A stretch of 13,907 nt of DNA from Rickettsiella sp. (GCA_031119195.1 JAVHYG010000031.1:1-13907); one strand, 5' to 3'. Shown: positions 1-6,499, numbered from the stretch's first letter. Translations and numbers: made by a program. Notes: generated by a model not told the origin, from the letters alone.

Positions 1-25
1 CACATTCAAGAGGGATCGAGAAGTG

Positions 26-403
26 ATGCTAAAAGGGTTTGCTTTAATTTTTGCGATTTTTTTTATTGGTCTAGGTATAGTGGAATTTATTCCACCTCTT
101 AGGCATAACCAATTACTTTTTAATTTGTTTGAAGTGAATTCAGTTCATAATCTATTTCATATTCTTGTAGGTTTTGTCGCATTATCCGCGAGTGTATCGG
201 CTGTTTATGCGAAATTGTACTTTAAGTTTTTTGGTATAGTTTTTGCTCTCATTGCTATTTTGGGTTTCGCACTAAATGGGAATCTTAGTTTTTTACAGGT
301 TAATCTAGCAGATAGTTTTTTTTATGCCATCGTTGCATTAATTACACTCTATTTAGGTTTTACGAGTAAATCATCGACAAGGCAGCGCTGTCATTTGGCA
401 TAA
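26..403 (+). CDS. Small four-helix membrane protein, DUF4383-like
   Basis: Predicted 125-residue inner-membrane protein of unknown function. Four hydrophobic segments are visible at about residues 4-22, 41-60, 66-84 and 95-112, with a short polar tail rich in Ser, Arg and Lys. The start of helix 2 reads NSVHNLFHILVG (residues 38-49). Such an N-x-x-H-N-x-x-H-x-x-x-G pattern is what I associate with DUF4383 membrane proteins, so the assignment rests mainly on that motif plus size and topology. GTG at 23 and ATG at 26 are in the same frame; ATG is preferred because AAGAGGGA (8-15) lies ten bases upstream, but GTG would also fit. The gene stands alone: the next same-strand gene begins at 4247. 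No enzymatic residues can be named. Confidence 0.6.
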   Translation: MLKGFALIFAIFFIGLGIVEFIPPLRHNQLLFNLFEVNSVHNLFHILVGFVALSASVSAVYAKLYFKFFGIVFALIAILGFALNGNLSFLQVNLADSFFYAIVALITLYLGFTSKSSTRQRCHLA

Positions 404-528
404 TGAGGCAGAATGCGATATTTTCTCATTTCGTTGGCTATGTCATAAGGAGAAATAATACTTTCAGTTAAATCCGACAAGCGTACAGTGAGTAATGCAA
501 GTACTCGTTCAAAATCACTTGCATTTGC
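391..528 (-). pseudogene. Possible decayed coding remnant, no start codon
   Basis: A 45-codon open stretch on the minus strand, bounded upstream by a stop at 529-531 and ending at a TGA (391-393) that overlaps the 3' end of the membrane protein gene. The translation has a protein-like mix and includes DFERVLALLTVRLSDL followed by ISPYDIANEMRKYRILPHY. No ATG or GTG lies near its beginning. It is in the same reading frame as the 48-codon ORF at 583-729, and the 54 bases between them contain several in-frame stops. It may be the tail of a broken gene or may be chance. I do not recognise a family. Confidence 0.2.
494..525. repeat. 9-bp inverted repeat (hairpin)
   Basis: AATGCAAGT (494-502) and ACTTGCATT (517-525) are perfect inverted copies with a 14-base loop. 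No T-run follows on either strand, so it is not a standard terminator. It lies within the possible decayed frame on the minus strand. Function unknown. Confidence 0.45.
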
Positions 529-582
529 TTAGATAATTTACTATAAAATGCGTTGCATTTTTTTGCATGGATACTATTTTTT

Positions 583-729
583 TTACATTGCCAGGTGTTC
601 ATTATTGATTATATCCCATTCTTGAATTAGAGTTTTTTCATCTGGTTTTTTATTTTGTAATGGGCTAATTGTTTCGCCTTGTTGAAATCCCCACATTAAT
701 TTTATAACGATAAGTTTGATGTCTTCCAT
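583..729 (-). CDS. Hypothetical 48-residue protein (doubtful)
   Basis: Short minus-strand ORF from ATG (727-729) to TAA (583-585). The product begins MEDIKLIVIKLMWGFQQGE and is mixed charged and hydrophobic with no membrane helix or known motif. In its favour, an extended -10 element (TGCTATAAT, 762-770) sits just upstream in the right orientation, and nothing else in this 460-base spacer explains that promoter. Against it, there is no clear Shine-Dalgarno sequence, the frame is very short, and I recognise no homologue. It could be the surviving start of a decayed gene whose tail is the open stretch at 391-528, which is in the same frame. Confidence 0.25.
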   Translation of the reverse strand: MEDIKLIVIKLMWGFQQGETISPLQNKKPDEKTLIQEWDIINNEHLAM

Positions 730-761
730 GAGATGTTCATTTTTTAAAATTTTATAGAAGA

Positions 762-770
762 ATTATAGCA
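762..770 (-). promoter_or_regulatory. Extended -10 promoter element, minus strand
   Basis: On the minus strand this reads TGCTATAAT, a perfect extended -10 (TGn followed by TATAAT). An extended -10 can work without a good -35, and no good -35 is visible. Transcription would start near 755 and run into the 48-codon ORF. The surrounding DNA is very AT-rich, so chance occurrence is possible. Confidence 0.35.
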
Positions 771-831
771 ATTTTTTTATGTTTTTTATGAACAAGATAA
801 TGTATTAAATTGATAAATATAGATGTAGAGT

Positions 832-858
832 TTAAATTCCGTAGGATTTTAATTTTTT
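832..858 (+). terminator. Possible rho-independent terminator
   Basis: TTAAATTCC (832-840), loop GTA, then GGATTTTAA (844-852) forms a 9-bp stem with one T-T mismatch, followed by TTTTTT (853-858) on the + strand. The stem has only two G-C pairs, so it would be weak. It lies just past the 3' end of the minus-strand tenA and would stop + strand transcription from running antisense into the thiamine operon. On the minus strand no T-run follows the stem. Confidence 0.4.
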
Positions 859-862
859 ACAA

Positions 863-1513
863 TTATTCCCACATTTCCAATGCATAAGCACCTTGCCAAA
901 AATTGTATTCTAATTGCGTTGCACGCCTGAATGCAGTTATCATTTTCTTTTTTGTATATTCCGAAGTAGTCTCCCCTAATTCATTAAGGATTGTAATTGC
1001 TGAGTCAACTGAAGTATTAAATTTGGGGTTTGAGTATAAATTAATCCATTCTTGATAGGGATTATTTATCGTTTTTTTAGCTAAAGCTTTTTCGCCCACT
1101 TGTTGATATACCCAAAAACAAGGTAACAAGCTGGCAACGGCTTCTTCAACCGGCGCCGTGTTTGCCATTTTTAATAAATAATTTGTATACATAAAACAAA
1201 AAGGACTTTGTTCATGTGTTGAGTTATGTGTAGGGGAGTGTTTTTTTAAGAAGTTAGCATGTAGTTCACGTTCGGCTTTGATGGCATTCATTGCAAATTC
1301 AAGAAAGTATTCTGTTTGATGATCATGAGGAAGTTTGCTGGCTGTTAAGGCTAATGCTTTAGAAAAATCAGCGAGGTAAAGAGCATCTTGAGCAAGATAA
1401 AAAGTAAATTTTTGGAGTGGTAAGGATCCATTTGCTAATTCTCGATTAAAGGCCTGATCATGAATTTTGTTCATAAGATCACTAACGGTTTCGCGCATTT
1501 TATTAAATAGCAT
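863..1513 (-). CDS. tenA: TenA-family thiaminase II / aminopyrimidine aminohydrolase
   Basis: Cytoplasmic TenA-family protein of 216 residues, the usual length. In thiamine salvage TenA hydrolyses aminopyrimidine breakdown products to HMP, and it can also cleave thiamine. Residues matching the Bacillus subtilis active site are visible: Asp43 and Tyr46 in QDALYLADF (Asp44, Tyr47), the nucleophile Cys132 in LLPCFWVYQQVGE (Cys135), and Glu202 in LEYNFW (Glu205). The catalytic set therefore looks intact. It is the last gene of the minus-strand thiM-thiE-thiD-tenA operon and overlaps the end of thiD by 11 bases. AAAGG lies about nine bases before the ATG, supporting this start. The HMP it releases would feed ThiD next door. 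The physiological substrate cannot be read from the sequence. Confidence 0.93.
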   Translation of the reverse strand: MLFNKMRETVSDLMNKIHDQAFNRELANGSLPLQKFTFYLAQDALYLADFSKALALTASKLPHDHQTEYFLEFAMNAIKAERELHANFLKKHSPTHNSTHEQSPFCFMYTNYLLKMANTAPVEEAVASLLPCFWVYQQVGEKALAKKTINNPYQEWINLYSNPKFNTSVDSAITILNELGETTSEYTKKKMITAFRRATQLEYNFWQGAYALEMWE

Positions 1514-2342
1514 TGTATTGTACCTTTTTTAAAAAATAAAAGTGATTCACGGGCCCATTTCCTTTACCTAAATTTAGATCTTTACCTGCATTAATAGCTT
1601 GATAAAGGTAAGTTTTTGCTTTGGAAATAGCTTCAACGAGTGCATAACCTTGTGCAAGATAAGAAGCAATAGTTGATGATAACGTACACCCAGTTCCGTG
1701 CGTATGCGGCGTGTCGATACGTGGGCTGTTAAAGCAAAAAAATTTTTTTTGTGAGTAATTATAAAAAATATCAGGAGAGTCAGGGTCGTTTAAATGACCA
1801 CCTTTAAGCAAAACGGAAATATTATATGTTTCCGCTAAGCGTTCGGTAGCCGATCGCATTTGTTTTTGGTTAGTTATTTTAATACCAAGTAACATTTCAG
1901 CTTCAGGAATATTTGGTGTGATCAGTGTTACTAATGGAAATAACTCTTTTTTGATAGTATTGATTGCGTCAAATTTTAAAAGTGAATCACCACTTTGTGC
2001 TGTTATGACGGGATCTAACACAATAAAAGGAGGGTGGTATTTTTTTAAACTGTTTGCTACTAAAAGAATAATTTTTTTGTTGTAAAGCATGCCGAGTTTA
2101 ACAGCGCCAAACTTCAAATCACTGAATACAGAATCGATTTGTTGCTGTATAAATGGAAGAGGGATTTCTTGAATGGCTTGCACACCTTGTGTGTTTTGCG
2201 CTACTAAAATGGTAATTACAGTAGCGGCATAACAACCCGTAGCTGAAATCGCTTTGATATCGGCTTGTATTCCTGCGCCGCCGGAAGGATCGGTGCCGGC
2301 AATACTTAGTACAAGAGGCAATCTTGGGTTATTTAGCATCAT
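1503..2342 (-). CDS. thiD: Hydroxymethylpyrimidine/phosphomethylpyrimidine kinase ThiD
   Basis: Ribokinase-fold kinase that phosphorylates HMP twice to HMP diphosphate, the pyrimidine substrate of ThiE. The 279 residues carry the family signatures in order: LSIAGTDPSGGAGIQADIK near residue 12, AQNTQGV near 48, LDPVITAQSGDSLL at 109-122, ITPNIPEAEMLLG at 141-153, LLKGGH at 178-183, and the HGTGCT anion-hole/catalytic motif at 215-220, ending in GNGPVNHFYF. The start is a double ATG (2340-2342 and 2337-2339); either could be used, and no strong Shine-Dalgarno is visible. It overlaps thiE by 14 bases and tenA by 11, which points to translational coupling within the operon. It is a stand-alone ThiD, not fused to ThiE as in some bacteria. 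Confidence 0.96.
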   Translation of the reverse strand: MMLNNPRLPLVLSIAGTDPSGGAGIQADIKAISATGCYAATVITILVAQNTQGVQAIQEIPLPFIQQQIDSVFSDLKFGAVKLGMLYNKKIILLVANSLKKYHPPFIVLDPVITAQSGDSLLKFDAINTIKKELFPLVTLITPNIPEAEMLLGIKITNQKQMRSATERLAETYNISVLLKGGHLNDPDSPDIFYNYSQKKFFCFNSPRIDTPHTHGTGCTLSSTIASYLAQGYALVEAISKAKTYLYQAINAGKDLNLGKGNGPVNHFYFLKKVQYNAI

Positions 2343-2979
2343 AAAATGATTGTGAAGTGAGTTGAGATAGTATTTGTGTAGTTTGTTGAGGATTAATCGA
2401 TGAAAAGATACCAGCGCTTAAGGCAATACCAGAAATCTGGGTAGGTAATACAAGATTGATATTGTTTTCATTAATTCCTCCAATAGCAACGATCGGTTTA
2501 GAAAGGATAGAGGTTATTTTATTTAGGTTTGCTATCCCAATCGATGGTCTTGCATCTATTTTGGTTGAAGTCGCAAAGACTGGCCCTACGCCAAAATAAT
2601 CACAATCAAATGATTTGCATTGTTCAGCGTGTTGAATAGTTTGGATTGAAAGTCCAATAATTTTTTTATAGCCTAATTGTTGGCGTACATATGCATATGG
2701 TTTATCAGTTTGACCAATATGAATTCCTTCTGCATCGACGGCTTGTACAACTTCAACAAAATCATTAATGATTAATGGGATATTTCGAGGTTTAAGTAGC
2801 TTCTGCAGAGATTTTGCTTGTGAATATACGGCGTGTAAGCTTTGATGTTTCATTCTTAATTGTACGCAGGTGATGCCCGAATCGATGACTTCTTCTACAG
2901 CTGTGATAAGGGGTTTGGGATAGCATGCCTTATCATCAGCAATAAGATAAAGACGCAAGGTTTGTGAATTTATCAACAT
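2329..2979 (-). CDS. thiE: Thiamine phosphate synthase ThiE
   Basis: Joins HMP diphosphate to hydroxyethylthiazole phosphate to give thiamine phosphate. The 216-residue TIM-barrel protein has the expected motifs: VQLRMK at 39-44 (commonly VQLREK), the metal/diphosphate-site IND at 71-73, EGIHIGQTD at 84-92, GVGPVFATSTK at 130-140 and IVAIGGI at 163-169. The end of the barrel reads GIALSAGIF, matching the phosphate-binding loop. It starts eight bases after thiM and overlaps thiD by 14 bases. There is no clear Shine-Dalgarno before its ATG, so coupling to thiM translation is likely. It receives one substrate from ThiM and one from ThiD, both encoded in the same operon. Its product still needs ThiL, not seen here, to become the active diphosphate. 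Confidence 0.96.
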   Translation of the reverse strand: MLINSQTLRLYLIADDKACYPKPLITAVEEVIDSGITCVQLRMKHQSLHAVYSQAKSLQKLLKPRNIPLIINDFVEVVQAVDAEGIHIGQTDKPYAYVRQQLGYKKIIGLSIQTIQHAEQCKSFDCDYFGVGPVFATSTKIDARPSIGIANLNKITSILSKPIVAIGGINENNINLVLPTQISGIALSAGIFSSINPQQTTQILSQLTSQSFYDAK

Positions 2980-2987
2980 ATGAGTGA

Positions 2988-3812
2988 TTATGGTTGTGAT
3001 ATCAAGGATTTTAATTCGGTTTGTTTAACTGTGTATAGCTTATCTAATAAGTTTGTATAAAAGCTTCCGGGCCCAATAGATAATGGTATAGCTAATTCGC
3101 CGACTAATCCAAATAAAGCCATCGCATGGATCGCTGCAATAAATGAATTAGGATTTACAGTTAAAAAACTGGCAATAATACTTGTGAGTGAACAACCCAT
3201 ACCAACCACTTTGGTAAAGAGAGGTGTTCCGTAATTAAGCATAACATGCTGCGTTTCATTGACAATCAGATCACTTTTTCCACTGACGACTACAATACAA
3301 TGATACTTTTTAGCGATTGTGGTAGCGGCTACCAGTGCGGTATTGCTGGTATGCATCGTTGTATCGACGCCTTTAGTTTTTATATGAGGGTCTACTAATG
3401 CCATAATTTCTGAGGCATTACCCCGGACCAATGTGACTCCTCGTTCTAAAATCTTTTTTGCTGCTTCTGTTCTATAGCGACTAGCACCGGCACCTACGGG
3501 GTCAAGCACAATAGGAATTTTTAATTTTAATGCGGTGTTTTGTGCCATTTTGATAGCACTAAGCCATTTTTCATCGGGCGTACCGATATTTGTGACTAAG
3601 GCTTGAGAAATTTGAAGAATATCCGTAAGTTCTTCTTTGGCATGGGCCATTATTGGTGATGCGCCTAATGCTAACAATAGGTTAGCTGTTATCGGCATGA
3701 CGACGAGGTTGGTTAGATTATGTATAACCGGGTTGATTTGGCGAATCCGATCGAGATCGGAAAACAGCTTATCTAAAGCGATTTTATAGGTGATACAGGT
3801 GTTTGTTTTCAT
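2988..3812 (-). CDS. thiM: Hydroxyethylthiazole kinase ThiM
   Basis: Phosphorylates the thiazole alcohol of thiamine, a salvage step. The protein has 274 residues. Visible motifs are NPVIHNLTNLVVMP at 27-40 (substrate site), IVLDPVGAGASRYR at 101-114, VRGNASEI at 129-136, VVVSGKSDLIV at 174-184, and GMGCSLT at 204-210 with the catalytic Cys207. The residue before the Gly-Cys pair is Met, where many family members have Thr or Ser; the anion-hole Gly-Cys itself is kept. The start is supported by AGGAAG seven bases upstream, and that Shine-Dalgarno lies within the 3' strand of the TPP riboswitch. This is the first gene of the operon, so its translation is probably controlled directly by thiamine diphosphate. 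The absence of thiC and thiG nearby fits salvage rather than synthesis, though they could be elsewhere. Confidence 0.96.
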   Translation of the reverse strand: MKTNTCITYKIALDKLFSDLDRIRQINPVIHNLTNLVVMPITANLLLALGASPIMAHAKEELTDILQISQALVTNIGTPDEKWLSAIKMAQNTALKLKIPIVLDPVGAGASRYRTEAAKKILERGVTLVRGNASEIMALVDPHIKTKGVDTTMHTSNTALVAATTIAKKYHCIVVVSGKSDLIVNETQHVMLNYGTPLFTKVVGMGCSLTSIIASFLTVNPNSFIAAIHAMALFGLVGELAIPLSIGPGSFYTNLLDKLYTVKQTELKSLISQP

Positions 3813-3816
3813 TATA

Positions 3817-3901
3817 CAACTTCCTACGCAGGTTTTAACCTGATCAGGTTGGAGGGTTAAATGCTGTGCATTTTCTCAGCCCATATAGGGCACCCCTGTT
3901 G
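3817..3901 (-). promoter_or_regulatory. TPP riboswitch (THI element) upstream of thiM
   Basis: The minus strand shows the conserved THI-box blocks in order: AGGGGTGCCC, GGGCTGAGAAAATGC, ACCCTCCAACCTGATCAGGT, and GCGTAGGAAG. P1 can form from CAAC (3898-3901) with GTTG (3817-3820), as in the E. coli thiM switch. The thiM Shine-Dalgarno AGGAAG (3821-3826) is inside the last conserved block and the ATG begins only four bases past P1. TPP binding should therefore hide the ribosome binding site. I see no terminator hairpin between the aptamer and the ATG, which argues for translational control. Confidence 0.96.
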
Positions 3902-3915
3902 ATTGCTATACTGTA

Positions 3916-3932
3916 ACGCTAACTTTTAGCGT
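3916..3932. repeat. 7-bp inverted repeat upstream of the TPP riboswitch
   Basis: ACGCTAA and TTAGCGT flank the three bases CTT, giving a perfect 7-bp stem. It sits about 15 bases upstream of the riboswitch 5' end, where the thi operon promoter is expected. It could be an operator or an RNA hairpin at the 5' end of the transcript. No T-run follows on either strand, so it is not a standard terminator. Confidence 0.4.
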
Positions 3933-4246
3933 ATATATTATTAATACTATATTCCTTTATTAAACACTATTTAGAGTGAAAAATACAAGTTTTGGACATA
4001 AAAGAATCAATATATACTCAGTTGCATTCGAAATTAGATGTTTGCAATGTCAAATGCTTTCTTTTTGCGATGGGAATGGAAGAGTCACGATTTTTTCCGC
4101 ACATCACGTGCGCAAGTTTTATTTGTGTATGTCGTGTGTGATTGCAATAAGCTTAGTGGCTTTAAAAAATTCGCGACTTTAAGTGTGGGCAATATATAAT
4201 AATCCCACTGCTTACAAGCATTGTGATAACTGCTATAGTCATTATT
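3933..4246. other. Divergent spacer between the thi operon and scpB
   Basis: This AT-rich interval should contain promoters for both directions. A 68-codon + strand frame with a GTG start (3976-4182) lies here. Its translation contains CLQC and CMSC pairs and a hydrophobic end, but it has no convincing Shine-Dalgarno and no known family signature, so I treat it as probably non-coding. On the minus strand several AT-rich -10-like sequences precede the riboswitch, but none has a clear -35. No tRNA or further riboswitch is visible. Confidence 0.5.
4195..4200 (+). promoter_or_regulatory. -10 element, likely scpB promoter
   Basis: A perfect TATAAT lies 46 bases before the preferred scpB ATG. The region 16-18 bases upstream has no good -35 match, so this is a moderate call based on position and the perfect hexamer in AT-rich DNA. 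Confidence 0.4.
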
Positions 4247-4816
4247 ATGGAAATTGAACAACTTAAAACCATTTTAGAGGCAGCTATTTTAGCAGCAGGC
4301 GAGCCTGTGAGCGTGGAGCGTTTATTGGGGCTGTTTCCGGAAACTGATCGGCCTGCAAGATCGTTGCTAAAACAGGCTCTGGCAACCTTAGAGTCTGATT
4401 ATCTATTGCGAGGAATTCGCTTAAAACATGTGGGCAGTGGTTATATTTTTCACACGCCGCCTGAACTTAGCGGCTGGATAAAAGGGCTTTGGCCAGAAAA
4501 AAGGCCTCGTTATACGCGTGCCTTTTTAGAGACCTTGGCGATTATTGCCTATAAACAACCCGTTACGCGGGGAGATATCGAAGCCATTCGTGGCGTAACG
4601 GTGAGTCCAACTACCATAAAAGCGCTATTAGATCAGGAATGGGTTCAAGCGGTAGGTCAACGCGAGGTGCCGGGTAGACCTAATCTTTATGCAACTACTA
4701 AGCAGTTTTTAGACCATTTTAATTTACACACCTTGGAAGCGTTGCCAGCATTTCCTGTTGTTTCTTCTGTTTCGGCTATTGATACTCAAGAAATCCAACA
4801 GCTAGAGTCTCAATGA
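4247..4816 (+). CDS. scpB: Segregation and condensation protein ScpB
   Basis: Winged-helix partner of ScpA and SMC in the bacterial condensin complex, which compacts and separates sister chromosomes. From ATG 4247 the protein is 189 residues. An N-terminal winged-helix region opens with LKTILEAAILAAGEPVS. The family core is strong at about 94-150: LETLAIIAYKQPVTRGDIEA, then RGVTVSPTTIKALLDQ and GQREVPGRPNLYATT. The last 30 residues are low in structure. A GTG at 4223 is in frame and would add eight mostly hydrophobic residues. ATG is preferred because MEIEQLKTILEA matches the usual ScpB beginning, though neither start has a good Shine-Dalgarno. scpA, often directly upstream, is not in this window. 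rluB follows after 31 bases, a common pairing. Confidence 0.95.
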   Translation: MEIEQLKTILEAAILAAGEPVSVERLLGLFPETDRPARSLLKQALATLESDYLLRGIRLKHVGSGYIFHTPPELSGWIKGLWPEKRPRYTRAFLETLAIIAYKQPVTRGDIEAIRGVTVSPTTIKALLDQEWVQAVGQREVPGRPNLYATTKQFLDHFNLHTLEALPAFPVVSSVSAIDTQEIQQLESQ

Positions 4817-4847
4817 TAATGCATTAAACATTTTCTAAGTTAGAAAT

Positions 4848-5585
4848 ATGACTGAAAAATTACAAAAAGTATTGGCGAATCTTGGTTTGGGTTCACGACG
4901 TGAGATAGAACGTTGGATCGTGCAAGGTCGTATTAGCGTTAATAGGGAAGTGGCCAAGATCGGCGACAGAGTTAATCTAAATACAAAGATTTTTATTGAT
5001 GGCAAACCCATTAAACGACAATCAAAGTTATCTTTTAAACGGCGTGTGTTGATCTATCATAAACCCGAGGGTGAAGTGTGTACGCGTACTGATCCGGAAA
5101 ATAGGCCAACCGTATTCTCTCATTTGCCCTCTTTAAAGGGTGAGCGTTGGATTATGATCGGACGTTTAGATATTACGACACTAGGCCTTTTAATTTTTAC
5201 TAACGATGGTGAATTGGCACATCGTTTATCTCATCCTTCTTATGAAATCGAAAGAGAATATGCGGTGCGTGTATTAGGTGAAGTCGATAAAAATATACTC
5301 AAACGTCTGCAAGTAGGTGTTAAGTTAGAAGATGGAATGGCGTCTTTTACGCAAATTGAAGAGCGTGGTGGAGAAAAAGCTAATCGTTGGTATCACGTGG
5401 TTTTAAAGGAAGGACGACATAGAGAAGTAAGGCGTTTGTGGGAATCACAGGGAGTAAAAGTTAGTCGCTTGATTCGTGTTAGATTTGGTGACATTTTTTT
5501 GCCCTCTGACTTGAGACGCGGTCAATGGAGTGAACTAAATGTAAGTGAAATTCAAAAGCTGGCTACATTAGTGGGACTCAATTAA
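4848..5585 (+). CDS. rluB: 23S rRNA pseudouridine synthase, RluB/RsuA family
   Basis: Converts a uridine in ribosomal RNA to pseudouridine; RluB acts on U2605 of 23S rRNA in E. coli. The 245-residue protein has an N-terminal S4 RNA-binding domain (about 3-50, beginning EKLQKVLANLGLGSRREIE). The RsuA-type catalytic domain follows, with the catalytic Asp108 in IGRLDITTLGLLIFTNDG, then HPSYEIEREYAVRV and EGRHREVRRLWESQG at 188-202. It lacks the long basic C-terminal tail of E. coli RluB (291 residues). Position next to scpB supports RluB over RluE, RluF or RsuA, but the exact target uridine cannot be proved from sequence. It is probably co-transcribed with scpB. No good terminator is visible after the stop; the T-run at 5607-5614 lacks a stable stem. 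Confidence 0.92.
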   Translation: MTEKLQKVLANLGLGSRREIERWIVQGRISVNREVAKIGDRVNLNTKIFIDGKPIKRQSKLSFKRRVLIYHKPEGEVCTRTDPENRPTVFSHLPSLKGERWIMIGRLDITTLGLLIFTNDGELAHRLSHPSYEIEREYAVRVLGEVDKNILKRLQVGVKLEDGMASFTQIEERGGEKANRWYHVVLKEGRHREVRRLWESQGVKVSRLIRVRFGDIFLPSDLRRGQWSELNVSEIQKLATLVGLN

Positions 5586-5682
5586 GCTTTAAAATTATAT
5601 CTCTAGTTTTTTTTAATGGAAATATATATTATAATTAAAAATTATCTAACAGGAATAAAAAAGGCAAAATAAGGATAATAGT

Positions 5683-6000
5683 ATGACTAGCACAGTATTA
5701 GATACATTTACCTATGTTAAAAAATTAGAAACAGCAGGAGTCCCTTCTAAACAAGCAGAAGCCCATATCGGCCTTATCGCTAAAATTTTTCAGAAAGCCA
5801 CTTCCTCTCGTCAAGCTATGCGTGAAACCGAATCTAAAATAGAAATACAATTAAAAGATATCGAAATAAAGTTAAAAGGTTTAGAGTTAAAGATTGAAAA
5901 AGTGAAAGCCGCATTGAATGCACAAATGGCTAAATGGGTTTTAAGCACAGCAACGGCACAAACTGCGCTTATTATTTTGTATATCCGTTTTTTACATTGA
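5683..6000 (+). CDS. Coiled-coil protein with C-terminal membrane anchor, DUF1640/CCDC90-like
   Basis: Small protein of 105 residues with three parts. The N-terminal region, LDTFTYVKKLETAGVPSKQA at about 6-25, resembles the start of DUF1640 proteins, the family that includes mitochondrial CCDC90/MCUR1. A charged heptad-like stretch rich in Lys, Glu, Ile and Leu at about 47-78 should form a coiled coil. A hydrophobic segment at about 84-103 ends almost at the C terminus, giving a tail-anchored layout. AAGGAT lies about seven bases before the ATG. A TATAAT at 5630-5635 may be its -10. The bacterial function of the family is not known to me. The gene stands alone between rluB and the sdh spacer and appears to be a single-gene transcript. 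Confidence 0.75.
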   Translation: MTSTVLDTFTYVKKLETAGVPSKQAEAHIGLIAKIFQKATSSRQAMRETESKIEIQLKDIEIKLKGLELKIEKVKAALNAQMAKWVLSTATAQTALIILYIRFLH

Positions 6001-6008
6001 TTAGGGAG

Positions 6009-6032
6009 TGTCATCAGGTAGCGAGGATGACA
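6009..6032. repeat. Degenerate TGTCATC/GATGACA inverted repeat
   Basis: TGTCATC (6009-6015) and GATGACA (6026-6032) form a perfect 7-bp stem around AGGTAGCGAG, starting nine bases after a stop codon. The right half (GCGAGGATGACA) resembles dispersed palindromic repeats of the form TGTCATCCTCG...CGAGGATGACA found between genes in many bacteria, with the left arm eroded. It could also act as an mRNA 3'-end hairpin, although no T-run follows. Confidence 0.4.
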
Positions 6033-6105
6033 AAAAATGGCTTTTTGAGCATTGATGGAACGTGCTTAGAGGTATGTAAGTAACCAATATAGAAAATATC
6101 GCGTT

Positions 6106-6123
6106 TTTGGCAATCGTGCCAAA
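6106..6123. repeat. Perfect 7-bp hairpin with four-base loop
   Basis: TTTGGCA (6106-6112), loop ATCG, TGCCAAA (6117-6123). The stem is perfect and contains three G-C pairs. On the + strand it is followed by TAACTACC rather than a T-run, so it is not a standard terminator. It may be a regulator site or RNA structure. Confidence 0.4.
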
Positions 6124-6499
6124 TAACTACCCCCCTAAACACGATGATGTAATTTAGGATTGCATGTGGAATCAAATTTCACATTTAACTGTTTTCAAAG
6201 AATATTAGAAATAAAAGAATGAAAAAGTGTAGTATTTTTAAATAAGCTATTAGCTGTAAATTTTTTTATAATGGATGTTTTTCACCGAAAGTAAATTAGT
6301 TTTCTGAAGCAGTGAGATAGATACATTAGATGTATTAATAGGTTTGGATAATTGAAAAATTGTAGGGAAAATTTATCTCTTAGAATTTAATTTTTTTTAT
6401 CAATGGAAAATAGCAAGAATGTAAATTTATAGGTAGTTTTAGAGAAAAAACCTATGGAGCATATGCCTCTAACTATTTAATTTAGCAAGCGTTAAACGG

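Noticed and set aside
5586..5625. T-run after rluB as a terminator
   Set aside because: The only stem available is a few A-T pairs, too weak to call.
5811..6014. 67-codon minus-strand frame over the coiled-coil gene
   Set aside because: Antisense to a gene with a good start and a coherent domain layout; the frame is a by-product of its Lys/Glu-rich codons.
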